NCBI GenBank assembly: GCA_021613535.1
Contig: CP075492.1
Location: forward strand, 15,562,001-15,626,000
Length of the DNA: 64,000 nt
Direction of reading: 5' to 3'
Source of the DNA: Adineta vaga
Lineage: Eukaryota > Rotifera
In this document: positions 45,574-56,130 of the stretch, piece after piece
How positions within the stretch are numbered: position 1 is the stretch's first letter
Layout: each line of letters opens with the position of its first letter
Position numbers and translations under genes: made by a program
Notes under the pieces: generated by a model
Database searches by the model: none
What the model was told of the DNA's origin: nothing
Seen by the model: the letters and a program-made list of their open reading frames with translations, nothing else

Positions 45574-46743
45574 ATGACTTCTTCTCAGCATTCTCAAATG
45601 ATGAAATTATCTAACAAAATAGCTCGGTTATTTCTGATTCTTTATTTGACCAATATCGTGATTCCGATCAAACTTCCCTCTATTGCTAATGTGATTTTAA
45701 AACCAACTTATCCTTCAAATAGTACTTTCTTTAGTAATATGACATGTCATCAATGTCTTTGTATTTCATTCTTATCTTATTCTCTTGCTTCGAATTGTTT
45801 TCCGAATAATTCTTGTCAATTATTCTTTTCATTTCCTTTGACATATCAAATTGAACAGAAACAAGGCGCTCGTCTTTATTTTCCACAAAAACGTTTTCCT
45901 AATCGTTCTCAATGTTGTATGCCGAATATTAATTCGTTACTATACAAATTAAACATGTCTACAATCGTATCCGTTAATATTTCTCATCCGCGTGATATTG
46001 TTACTGATTCATATGATCACATAGCATCAATCGAAGAGTTTACCAATGATCTTGTTCGTTTTGATCCAACAAATTTGACAATCATCGATCGTTCATCAAT
46101 TTTAATTCCACCGCAAATGACTATGACTTTCTTCAACAATGCTTATTATATTGCATCATATAGTGGATTTATTATAGTGATTGATAGTCAGAATTTAACA
46201 ATGATATCAAATTTCTCGTCGTCTGTATATGGATTACGTGGAATAATATTTGTTAATCAAGGTCAAATGATGATTTTAACTTCTTTTGAAAATAATTGTC
46301 TTGTCTTTCTCAATCGAACGAGTCTTTTTCCAATTCAATATCAATATTCTTTTCGTCAGACAACTTCTTTTCCTGGTCCACATGGGATATGGCGTATGAA
46401 TGATTCATTCTTTTACGTTACATCATATACAAATAATGCACTTTATTCTTATCGAACCAATGATTGCGGTCGATCATGGAATGAAACATTCGTTCTTCAA
46501 ATGGCATATATGAACAGTGGAAGTGCGAATTCACGTTTAACAATTGATGAATGTAATCGATTTTGGTTTGCATTTGAAACAGATACAATCTTAATTTATG
46601 ATCAAAATGGAACAATGTTGGGTAATTGGATATTACCAAATTCACTAGTATTTGATGTTAAAATCATGAATAATTATTTAATGTATGTTAGTGAATCGAA
46701 TAGGAATCGAATAAGACGTTTTCAGCCAGCAATTCAATGTTAA
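45574..46743 (+). CDS. Secreted or anchored propeller protein with Cys-rich N-terminus
   Basis: About 389 residues from ATG 45574 (a TTG-initiated extension upstream is unlikely; an AG at 45571-45572 may be an acceptor). A hydrophobic segment (IARLFLILYLTNIVIPI) near the N-terminus serves as signal peptide or anchor. A cysteine-rich, PAN-like region follows (MTCHQCLCISFLSYSLASNC, NNSCQLFF, RSQCCMP). The rest is a chain of beta-strand pairs spaced like a six-bladed propeller (DIVTDSYDHIASI, NDLVRFDPTNLTIIDR, LRGIIFVNQGQMMILTS, VYSESNRNRIRRF-like end). Many N-glycosylation sites (NLT, NMS, NRT). This architecture recurs in bdelloid genomes; the function is unknown. Confidence 0.6.
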   Translation: MTSSQHSQMMKLSNKIARLFLILYLTNIVIPIKLPSIANVILKPTYPSNSTFFSNMTCHQCLCISFLSYSLASNCFPNNSCQLFFSFPLTYQIEQKQGARLYFPQKRFPNRSQCCMPNINSLLYKLNMSTIVSVNISHPRDIVTDSYDHIASIEEFTNDLVRFDPTNLTIIDRSSILIPPQMTMTFFNNAYYIASYSGFIIVIDSQNLTMISNFSSSVYGLRGIIFVNQGQMMILTSFENNCLVFLNRTSLFPIQYQYSFRQTTSFPGPHGIWRMNDSFFYVTSYTNNALYSYRTNDCGRSWNETFVLQMAYMNSGSANSRLTIDECNRFWFAFETDTILIYDQNGTMLGNWILPNSLVFDVKIMNNYLMYVSESNRNRIRRFQPAIQC

Positions 46744-48214
46744 TTCTTGTTTTTCGTTTATTTATTCGTTTAAAGTAAATTCTTATGACGCTATTTAAAC
46801 TTTTCAATTCATGTGATATTATTTAGGCATTGGTCGTGCTATAATCATTATTCCATTTGTAGGCATCACATCATTTGGTTTGAAAAAAAGGCAACACAAA
46901 CGACATTTGACTTGCTAACGAAATCTACTTGAAACAATAAGAAATATATAAAAAGTACCTTAAAAACACAATGAATGTATTAATTTGAAGAAGAAAAAGT
47001 ACTTTGAACTCATTCCAGCATCGAAAGCACTGAGAAAACCAGTTACATTTGCTACCAAATGCTCAATACTCCTTTGTTCCAGAGTTTTAATTATGGACGC
47101 TGACATATATATCGCTATCCAAGTATGCCAAATGTACTGATCATAACGACTGGAAATATAGTGTAGAAAAATCAAAAATTAAGATAAATATTATAGTTTT
47201 GCCAAAATGAATCAAAGATGGTACAGACAGTCGAATTAAATAAATAGAATATAATCAAAAATTCACTTCATTCGATTGTTTTTCACTTTATAGAATAAAG
47301 AAAAGAGAAGTATATATTCTTCAATACACTGCTATTCCTTATATTCAGACCTACAATATAGATAAGAATACAATCTTAACTCACCGTTAATCAACAAAGA
47401 TTCAGATACGGTATACATTCAAGTATCCAGAATATAATCACACCAATACTAAAACGATGAGCATATTTGATATGACTTAGTCGTCGTAAATGTAACACCA
47501 CAAAATTGACGTAGTACTAAAATCTGTATCAAAGCCTGTTGCAAGATTTCGCATCAATAGTGTATTCACCAATTGAATGAAATGTGCATTGCTTTCGTAC
47601 GATACCAACATAGCGTGCATACATTTGAGTGATATATATCCATGATACCATCGTATGTATTTGACTTTTCTCAATGCCATTAGATGAAGAAAATGTCATC
47701 AAACAAAAAGAACATTAAAGAGTAAATCTTATTTGAATATTTTTATAGAAATATCTAAGCTATTAAGTTGACCGACGATGACAGTTCATTAACTTAAAAG
47801 GAAAATATTAGAGCGCAATTTTTTTCCGTCAATCAGAGCCGATGATTATGAATGTACTCCATTTCATAGTTTGAAACAATTGTTACAATGTGCAAAGACT
47901 TTGGCAATGAATTAGAAATGTCAGATTAATCAAAAGATAGATGAAAGAAAAGAACACTTTGTATAGAAATTTGCAGAACAAAATTATAGAATAAAAATAC
48001 AGAAATCATTTTTCGAAAAAATAAATATCCAAGATACGTTACAAATCATGAGGTTTCTGTTTCGCTCTCAAAAAAGATTGTTGAAATAATGTATTTTCTA
48101 TGTAGCGATAACTTTATATTTATTATTCATTTATAATTAAGTATATTAATAATGAATATACTCTTATTTCAAGAAAGAACAAAGACGAAATTTAGATTTG
48201 AAGAACATGGAAAT
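46744..48214. other. Intergenic with GPCR relic
   Basis: Contains the receptor fragment at about 47388-47650 described separately. The minus ORF at 46960-47175 has no recognisable domain. The remaining sequence is AT-rich. Confidence 0.4.
47388..47650 (-). pseudogene. Fragment of a rhodopsin-like 7TM receptor
   Basis: One minus frame reads ...LLMRNLATGFDTDFSTTSIL followed by WC, the extracellular loop and start of TM3 of bdelloid-type GPCRs. Overlapping it in another frame is LRRLSHIKYAHRFSIGVIIF followed by WILECIPYLNL, a clear TM4. TM3 itself is missing between them and the frame changes, so this is a deleted, inactive copy. TM1, TM5-7 were not found. Confidence 0.45.
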
Positions 48215-48667
48215 TCAAACAACCATATTGGTACCGGGTATAACTGAGCCTGCTTTCATGTAACAAGTTCCCATTTTTTTGTAAACCATTCGATTGCCGT
48301 TCACATTCAAATGATATGTTCCTGAGCCCATTTCTTCACTCATCTTAATCATTGTGACAGATTGAACAGGAACTTGATTGTCTACTGCTGCATATCGAAT
48401 AACTCCATGATTCGAAGGTTTACCTGCTGGTATGATTGAATTGGGTATTTCATGAGGTAGTGGAGGTGCACTAGCATGTCGCATAAAAACAGACCCTATA
48501 CGGTTATATCGAATGGGAGTACTGATGCCAGGTATTGTCACTTGATATATACCTTGACCACGACCACCTGCTTGCGAGACGATATTTACTTGACTTTCAT
48601 CAACTTCGTAGTCGAAAGCTACCAAACGTGTTAACGATGATGTGCCACCAGGAAAACAATTGCCCAT
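48215..48667 (-). CDS. Probable N-myristoylated protein with two internal repeats
   Basis: 150 residues from ATG 48667, giving the N-terminus MGNCFPGGTSSL, a strong myristoylation context (Gly2) with an adjacent Cys4 for palmitoylation; a TTG-initiated start two codons upstream would bury it. Two related segments follow: GQGIYQVTIPGISTPIRYNR-IGSVFMR and GSGTYHLNVNGNRMVYKKMG-TCYMK, sharing G.G.Y.v.i.G.....Y...G...M. No family recognised. The two units look like a small beta-rich domain duplicated within one gene, held at the inner face of the membrane. A degraded partial copy lies at 40.3 kb. Single exon. Confidence 0.6.
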   Translation of the reverse strand: MGNCFPGGTSSLTRLVAFDYEVDESQVNIVSQAGGRGQGIYQVTIPGISTPIRYNRIGSVFMRHASAPPLPHEIPNSIIPAGKPSNHGVIRYAAVDNQVPVQSVTMIKMSEEMGSGTYHLNVNGNRMVYKKMGTCYMKAGSVIPGTNMVV

Positions 48668-48673
48668 TTTCAA

Positions 48674-49881
48674 TCTGTATTTTTAATATAGATCTTCAAT
48701 AAAAAAAAGTGGAAAATGTGAAATATTTAATTGCTATTCATCGCATCAGGTTACGGTCACTCACTTTTATATATGCTAGTCTTACTTTTGGTTGTGAAAT
48801 TACGTATCTGATAAAGACTTGACACATTTTTACGTACTTTGCATGTATTTAACAGAAAAAAGCCAACTAGTTGTTATAAATTTTATCTCGAAGATACGGG
48901 TATGAGTTCCTATTTACTTATCCACTCTCACTCTTTCTCTTTCTATGATTTTCTTTTTTTTTGAAGTGAAATACGTATATATTGATTGTATAGTTGTTGT
49001 GTTTCTTTTAATAAAATAGAAGCAGATACTAGTTCAATTCATACTAATATTTCATATACAACTATGATGGCAGAGGCAGCGCAATAGAGTTGTCAATTAC
49101 AGTATGATGCCTTGATAATTTTTAGTCATTTAATTTTTTTCGTTTGTGTGAATGCATAATAAATAATTATAACTGAATACTCATAATGTTGCAATTATAC
49201 AAGCGGAAGTAAATATTTTCTATTTAATCATTAAGATTCATCAAGACATATATAAGAAAATGGCACTTTTGCTGATTTACATTCAAATTTTCTACAATCT
49301 CACTAATATCTCGAGCAAATGTTCGCTAAATCGTTTCCAGTCATCTCGAAAAATTGATTGAAAATGCTCTATGTATTTCATTATTCTTGATAACAGTAAA
49401 CAATTTTTTTAATTATTTTTCACACTGGTTAAAAACTGTTAATTCTTCTTTGGTTTACCTTCAATCCTTAATACTTATTTTATTTTGTGAAACCACCATA
49501 CAAATGTTATCTTTGCACATTATTAGTCTTCTCTCAAACACAAGATTGTAGATAAGTGCAAAAATAGAAATATTATAAATTCTCATCGATATTTTTACTC
49601 TCGATTCTTTTGAAAATGTATTGGTGTACTAGTTCTCGTCACCATTTTCTTTTACTTTCCGTTGACGAGAAAGAAAAGGAGAAAGAAATTTTTTACGGCA
49701 CATTATGATTCTAGAAGAGAATAGAGAAAAAGTAACTGCCGTCGTGTTTTTTTTCTAAGCAAATAGAAAAAAAAATGACAGAACGGTACAACTTTTTCCT
49801 TTTCACATATTGAAGAAAAAAGGGGTCACTTTCCTGTGACAATGAGGTTATCGTACCTACGATGATTTACAAAATTACTAG
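48674..49881. other. Intergenic, no gene recognised
   Basis: AT-rich. The 65-codon plus ORF at 49354 is hydrophobic and lacks any domain. The stretch just upstream of 49882 has poly(A) and poly(T) tracts. Confidence 0.45.
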
Positions 49882-50997
49882 ATGTTTACTCTATCTTTTT
49901 TCAAACAACTAAAATTCTCATTAATTATTATTTCCACTATATTTCTTCTCTTCTTATACAAAAGTATTTATAACCTCAAATCGAATACAAAATTAATCCT
50001 TGAAGAACAAACGTCCCCTTCTGAGAAGTATCTCAGAACGAAACTATCAAATAAAACATCGAACATTGGTATCATCATTGTATCTGATCAAAATGCACGA
50101 CTTCAATACAAACAGTATAGTCAAAATGTCGAATGTTATGCCAAACTACATAAATATTCATTTGTACTATTCGATCCAAAACATTACTACAACTGTTCTC
50201 ATCTTGTGAATTTCTATTTTCAAAAGCATTGTACGGTGATGAATTATATGATTTCAATGCCCCATGTCAATTGGTTCCTTGTGTTAGACGGAGATACGTT
50301 TGTTCTCAATAGTTCAAAATTAATTGAAGATTTCATTCCGATTAATCCAAATATTCATGTCGTTCATTATGAAAGATTTTATACGGGAGAAGTCATGGCT
50401 GGAAATTATTTAATTCGAAATCATATTTGGTCACATGCTTATTTATTGACATGGGTGAATTTTTATTCCAAATTACCTCAAACAGGTTATCATAATCATG
50501 ATAATGGTGCACTGCATATGGTGATCTTACAAATGATTGAGAAAAGTAATGAAATACAAACAAAATGTTATGGAAAATATCAACAATCAAGAAATGAACA
50601 TTATTATTATAAATATATCCGCTGTTTTCGTTGTGCAATTGGTGGACAAAGAATATTCAAACATTTTCAGTTATTGAGAAGAGGTCATGGTTTTGCAAGA
50701 GATTTTCATGTACCATTTCTGAATGATTTTCTTCTACATGGATATAAAAGTGATCTGAACAAATATTTCTACAATTCAAGTAGATGTACAAATGATTGGT
50801 TGTCTAATGTACGTGAAAATTTATTGATTACGAATATGGAAATAGCCAAAAATATGACAATAGAAAAGGATGTGTATGCAATTGGAAGATATTCTGAATG
50901 TCTTGGAATTGCAGATATACGAGATTGTTGGCCAAATTGTGATCAAGAAATAACTGGTGAAAAACTAGCGAAATATTTGAATGCATTATGTCTGTAG
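49882..50997 (+). CDS. DUF273-type glycosyltransferase, type II membrane protein
   Basis: 371 residues, single exon. Signal anchor at residues 10-28 (LKFSLIIISTIFLLFLYKSI). The catalytic-type core is HVNWFLVLDGDTFVLNSSKL, with a DGD standing for the DXD metal site, followed by VVHYERFYTGEVMAGNYLIR and GYHNHDNGALHMVILQMI, a block conserved in DUF273 proteins (nematode glycosyltransferase-like family related to the GT34/GMA12 fold). Cysteines near the end (CLGIADIRDCWPNC) suit a Golgi-luminal protein. The sugar and acceptor are unknown. No lesion. Confidence 0.72.
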   Translation: MFTLSFFKQLKFSLIIISTIFLLFLYKSIYNLKSNTKLILEEQTSPSEKYLRTKLSNKTSNIGIIIVSDQNARLQYKQYSQNVECYAKLHKYSFVLFDPKHYYNCSHLVNFYFQKHCTVMNYMISMPHVNWFLVLDGDTFVLNSSKLIEDFIPINPNIHVVHYERFYTGEVMAGNYLIRNHIWSHAYLLTWVNFYSKLPQTGYHNHDNGALHMVILQMIEKSNEIQTKCYGKYQQSRNEHYYYKYIRCFRCAIGGQRIFKHFQLLRRGHGFARDFHVPFLNDFLLHGYKSDLNKYFYNSSRCTNDWLSNVRENLLITNMEIAKNMTIEKDVYAIGRYSECLGIADIRDCWPNCDQEITGEKLAKYLNALCL

Positions 50998-52626
50998 TGT
51001 AAGATTATGTATTATTTAATAAAGATGATAGGTATAGAAATATAGATTCTCGTTTATACTTGTAATCGATCTCTATGATTTTGAAGCTTTGAAAGATTAC
51101 TTAGACAAATAATATTATAGTATCGATTACTTTAAAAAGATCTATACATCAGAAAAGTAGTACTGATAAATACGAATCGTGAAATTTCTAAGAGAAAGTC
51201 ATTGTTGATTATGGATATGAATTGCATGTACTGTTACATGAATGAATGAATGAATGAATGACTTTAACTTGAATAGATATAAATAGTTAAATATTAATCA
51301 ATGATAGTATTTCTCTCAAGAATTTCGCTTATGCAACATTCACATGTGTTCAAAAAAATATTTATAGAACTAAAAGTTTCGTCCTGCTTCTGTGTCGATC
51401 CAAAAGACTAGTATCAGAAAAGTCAGTATTCCAATGACGCCAAGATATTAGAAGACGAAGTATTTTGCCACCAAATATCGTTAGCGAGTTTCACATGTTC
51501 TGCATTAGTAATACTAATTCCTTGCACACACTTCAGATTGTGCTTAAATCTGGAATTACGTTTAGGAGATAAGTTTCATGAAAATATGCATCTTTACTTC
51601 AAAAACGAAACACAGATTTCAGTTTGTTGACTTTAGATTGTCACAAGACAGTATAGTTATGTATCAGTTGATAATAGTCATGATTTATAAGGACAATTCA
51701 AAGAGAAAAACTTTCTAACTTTTCTGATGAGTAAACAAGTCATATTTACGTCACACAATATTGAATTGTGCATTTAAATGATTCTATACAGGTAACAAAC
51801 ATATTATGTTTTTGTACTCTTCTGCATTAGTCCTTAATATTATTCGTAATACGATGATTGTTGGAGAAAACGGTTCCCAATGGCAAAATTATGAATACGC
51901 TGGTAGTCCTTTAATGTGACATTAAAAGAGCTTATTTACTCTATCTAATAACATGTGTTCATTTTTGCAGATTTATCACAGTTGTATTGAAAATTCACTT
52001 CGCATCGCTAGTATGGTGAAAAGAAGAAGAAAGCAATCGTCGCGCTAATGCAGGTGGGAATGTACACTTTGAAATTAAAACTCTATCAGGACATGAACAA
52101 AGGTTGACAAGATTTACGAATCTTGAATATGTAGACATCCGTATCGCTGGTTTTTAGAAGAAGAAGAATGTCGAGTTACAAACAAGTGTATTTTGATTTC
52201 ACAAAAAATTGTTTCGTATTCAAAAGAAATCAATGTTTTTTGTTATATAAAAAGTCTTTATCATTTTATTCCAATATCTAAGTTAAGAAGAATGTAAAGA
52301 AAATATGACGTGTAAAATGTTTACAGATTTTAAAGATGTCAATGCTATTTTAAGTAAGTTCATCAAAATTTTAAAAATGAACTTCAACCAGTTTTTCATG
52401 AAAGAAAATATGACGTGTAATTCAAATTTTTGATTTAGTCTATATTCACGTAACCAGAATGTACGTGTGAGTCATTCTTTTCTTCTTTTACTTATGCACA
52501 CATGTCCTTCACTGAGTCAACGATACACGAATGAATTACATCATAACACAACAATAACAGTAACTCGCTTGATAAATGTTGGTTTTTCTTCTTTGATATC
52601 ATCATTTTAAAACACGTAAGCCTACG
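50998..52626. other. Intergenic with faint coding scraps
   Basis: A GAAT tetranucleotide microsatellite is at about 51238-51260. Short stretches read like old coding sequence: minus at about 51440-51545 (GISITNAEHVKLANDIWWQN) and plus at about 51825-51915 (NIIRNTMIVGENGSQWQNYE). Neither is long enough to assign; they may be remnants of one decayed gene. ATGACGTGTAA-like segments repeat at about 52305 and 52410. Confidence 0.35.
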
Positions 52627-54474
52627 ATGTCACATCCGAAGTTGTACGAGATTCGTGGTGCACATTTCAATCATGAAAATCGAACGACTCGTTTCTGTTT
52701 ATACGCACCTAATGCAAGAAATGTTTATCTTATATTAATTGCTTACGGTATACAACAATATCGATTACAAATGACCAGAAATCATGAAGGTTTATGGGAA
52801 ATTATAACAGATCAAGCACCACCTGGTCAAAGTTATCTCTATTTAATTAATGATTATCATGGAAAAAACAAATTACGAATAGATCCTATCAGTTTTTCTG
52901 TTGTTTCTAATATAATAACTCGACAAGTTCAATCAATAGTTCATGATGAAAATGTCTATATGTGGGCTGATCAAAACTGGATGAAACAACGTGTTCAAAG
53001 AAATCCATTGAAATTCCCTTTATCTATCTATGAAATTCAACCCAAATCTTGGAAAAGTAGTGTTTATTGGCCAATGAATTATCGTCAAATAACACATGAA
53101 TTAGTCAACTATTGTATTGAAATGGGATTTACTCATGTTGAGTTGTATGGTATCTTAGAACATACTGATCGATGGGAATACGATGGTTATCAAGTATCGA
53201 ATTATTTTGCACCTTCTCGTTTCAATGGTCGATGTGATGATTTGAAATATTTAATTGATCATTTACATCAAAATAATATTGGTGTCATTCTTGATTGGGT
53301 TCCAACACATTTTAAGCATTATCATTTTTTTCATGGTTATTCAACATCTTTACATGAATATGATGGTACAGATTTATATGCTAGTGCAGCATCTCAATGG
53401 TCGACACTTTATTTTGATTTTGATAAAGAAGAAACACGTCAACTTTTAAGAGCAAGTGCACTTTATTTTCTTGATCGCCTTCATTTTGATGGAATTCGTT
53501 TTGATGCGGTAAGTCAAATGATTCGTCGAAATCAAACAGATATTCCAAGTGCTATTGCATTCTTGCGTGAGCTTAATTATACCATTCATACACATTATCC
53601 AGGTGTCTTATGTATCGCAGAAGAAACTGAAGGCTATCCAAATGTTAGTCGAACAATGAATTTTGATTTGAAATGGAATTTTGTTTGGAGTAATGATGCA
53701 CGAAATTTTCTTCGTACACCTTATGCAGAACGACCAGGACATTGGAAACAAAAGATAGTAGATGTTTTGAATTGTGCTCGATGGAATGAAGATAAAATGA
53801 TTAGTACAGTAAGTCATGATGATACTGATACAGGTCCATTTAATGGTCGAAATATTCTCTTGAATTGTGTTTCTCATGCTCAAAATCAAATGGATAAATT
53901 TGCTGATCTAAGAAATTTCTTTGCATGGCAAATCTGTATGCCAAGTCGTGGTCATCTGATTCATATGGGTGATGAAATTGTTCAACCTATGTCTTGGTTT
54001 CAACGATGTATTCGAGGTAAATCAAGTATGGATTGGCCATTATCGAATACAAAAACACTACATGGACAAATTCAAAAATGTATTCGAGATCTTAATCATC
54101 TTTACATTCGTTATCCACAATTTTGGGAATATGGTGAAGAAAGTTATTCCTTAATCTATGAATATGCTGAAAATCTAATCATTGCATATCATCGAGGAAT
54201 TTCGAATCGTCATCGAATTGTTGTTATTCATAATTTTTCAAATCGTGGTTACACATCTTATGATATTCCATTACCACGATCAGATCCAAATATCGAACGT
54301 ATCCAACATGTCACAGAAGTATTCAATACAAATCATTCGACATATGGTGGATCAGATACTTTTCAGAATGAACGCATAGAATTCCATCATGATCATGAAC
54401 AAAATATCAAACTTACAGTTGCTCTTCCTCCTCTGTCAACACTCATATTAGATGAAACATTGACTTCATACTAA
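52627..54474 (+). CDS. Bacterial-type 1,4-alpha-glucan branching enzyme-like GH13 protein
   Basis: 615 residues, intronless. The first 110 residues are a CBM48-type beta domain (TTRFCLYAPNARNVYLI, GLWEIITDQAPPGQSYLYLI). The GH13 barrel follows with SIYEIQPKSWK, THVELYGILEHTDRWEYDGY, VILDWVPTHF, then the catalytic nucleophile Asp at about 292 (DGIRFDAVSQ), the acid Glu at about 332 (CIAEET) and the third Asp at about 398 (SHDDTD), so the triad is complete. A C-terminal beta domain closes it (IIAYHRGISNRHRIVVIHNF). DWVP.HF and the overall length resemble bacterial GlgB rather than the eukaryotic branching enzyme. It would introduce 1,6 branches into glycogen. Lack of introns in a locus where most multi-exon genes have many suggests horizontal acquisition; this needs a tree. 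No signal peptide. Confidence 0.8.
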   Translation: MSHPKLYEIRGAHFNHENRTTRFCLYAPNARNVYLILIAYGIQQYRLQMTRNHEGLWEIITDQAPPGQSYLYLINDYHGKNKLRIDPISFSVVSNIITRQVQSIVHDENVYMWADQNWMKQRVQRNPLKFPLSIYEIQPKSWKSSVYWPMNYRQITHELVNYCIEMGFTHVELYGILEHTDRWEYDGYQVSNYFAPSRFNGRCDDLKYLIDHLHQNNIGVILDWVPTHFKHYHFFHGYSTSLHEYDGTDLYASAASQWSTLYFDFDKEETRQLLRASALYFLDRLHFDGIRFDAVSQMIRRNQTDIPSAIAFLRELNYTIHTHYPGVLCIAEETEGYPNVSRTMNFDLKWNFVWSNDARNFLRTPYAERPGHWKQKIVDVLNCARWNEDKMISTVSHDDTDTGPFNGRNILLNCVSHAQNQMDKFADLRNFFAWQICMPSRGHLIHMGDEIVQPMSWFQRCIRGKSSMDWPLSNTKTLHGQIQKCIRDLNHLYIRYPQFWEYGEESYSLIYEYAENLIIAYHRGISNRHRIVVIHNFSNRGYTSYDIPLPRSDPNIERIQHVTEVFNTNHSTYGGSDTFQNERIEFHHDHEQNIKLTVALPPLSTLILDETLTSY

Positions 54475-54631
54475 CTAAACAAATGTAGCTAATTCTTGTG
54501 TGAGTTTTCTCCTTACATACAATGATTAATATAGAGTAATGGGTTTGTTGTTATAAGAGATAACATGCCTTATCTTTCTGTTATTCTATAAGAATAATAA
54601 ATATAAACGTGTAGATAAATATTCTTTCAGT

Positions 54632-55938
54632 ATGATGCATAAAAATTCTGCGTATGTCGAATCTGCCACGAGAAACACTAAACTATCCAAATGGTGGAAT
54701 CATCGTTGGTTCAAGATTATATTGATTTCTATTTTTATTTTGATAATTTTTGTGGTTACTCTCTCTCTATTGCTAAAGTTCGTTATTCTCATTCCGAAGA
54801 AGACACAAGACAATACAACTACTATAATATCAACGACATCGTCAGTAATAACCACGATTACAACCATTCCGCAGTCGCGTAAGTTTTAGAATCAAGTTTT
54901 TTTTATTAGGCTGAAGAGATAATACAGAAACAAAATCTTACTTAAGGATGGTCTAATACTGGTAATATGCATTATACACGACGTATTCATACAGCAACAC
55001 CATTAACAAATGGAAAGGTATTAGTTACTGGTGGATATAATGGTTTAACTTTAAAAAGTGCTGAATTATACGATCCATTAACAGGAAATTGGACAATAAC
55101 TCACAGTATGAATAATATACGATATGGACATGCAGCATCTCTATTATTGAATGAAAAAGTGTTAGTCACTGGCGGATATAATAATGGATTGGTTTTAAAT
55201 GGTTCGGAATTGTATGATCCATCAACAGAAAGTTGGATAATCACGACTAATATGAATTATGCACGAAATTTTCATACAACATCAATATTAGCTAATGGAA
55301 AAGTATTAGCTACAGGTGGAGTTCATGGCCTAGGTGCTCTAAACAGTGCAGAAATATATGACCCAATAACTGAACGTTGGATAATTACTGGTAATATGAA
55401 TTATGCACGAAATGGACACACAGCAACTGTATTATCAGATGGAAAAGTATTGATTACTGGTGGAAAAGATCGAGATTTTACTTTGAACACAGCTGAACTA
55501 TATGATCCATTGACAGGCAATTGGACACTGACTGGTAATATGAGTGAAGCACGAGGAAGTCATACAGCATCTCTGTTGTTAAATGGAAAAGTATTAGTTA
55601 CTGGTGGACACAATGGTGAACTCATTTTAAATAGTGCTGAATTATACGATCTATCAAAAGAGATTTGGACAAAAACTGCAAATATGAGTCATGCATTAGA
55701 AGTCCATACAGCATCTGTGTTATCAAATGGGAAAATTTTAATAACTGGTGGGTATAAAGGTAATTCAGCCGAATTATATGATCCATTGGAAGGAATTTGG
55801 ATAAGTGCTGGTGAGATGAATGATACACGCATGTCACATACAGCATCTTTATTATCAAATGGGAAAGTATTAATTACTGGTGGATATGACGCACATAATT
55901 ATTTAAATACCGCTGAATTATATGATCCAGTCCATTGA
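54632..55938 (+). CDS. Type II membrane protein with seven kelch repeats
   Basis: Two exons, 54632-54878 and 54947-55938 (intron 68 bp, phase 1), total 1,239 bases and 412 residues. A transmembrane helix lies at about residues 28-50 (IILISIFILIIFVVTLSLLL), then a Thr-rich linker (TTTIISTTSSVITTITTIPQ). Seven kelch repeats of about 47 residues follow, each with NGKVLVTGGYN, SAELYDPLTGNWT and M...R..H.A, so one full seven-bladed propeller. The repeats are very alike, which points to recent internal amplification or homogenisation. The propeller should be outside the cell or in the Golgi lumen; binding partner unknown. Confidence 0.82.
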
Positions 55939-56130
55939 TTTGAATATTGATAAAATATTTCTTTTTCTTTTCATTTAAATTTCTGAAAGCTGATTATGAA
56001 AACTAATTGACTCATTCATACCTCCACACTTGAATCGTTACCTTTTCATATTCTTTTATCAAAATGAAGTATGTAAGACAACATGGATTTAAAAGCAAAT
56101 ATAGACAATAACGAAGATTTAGATTGAATA

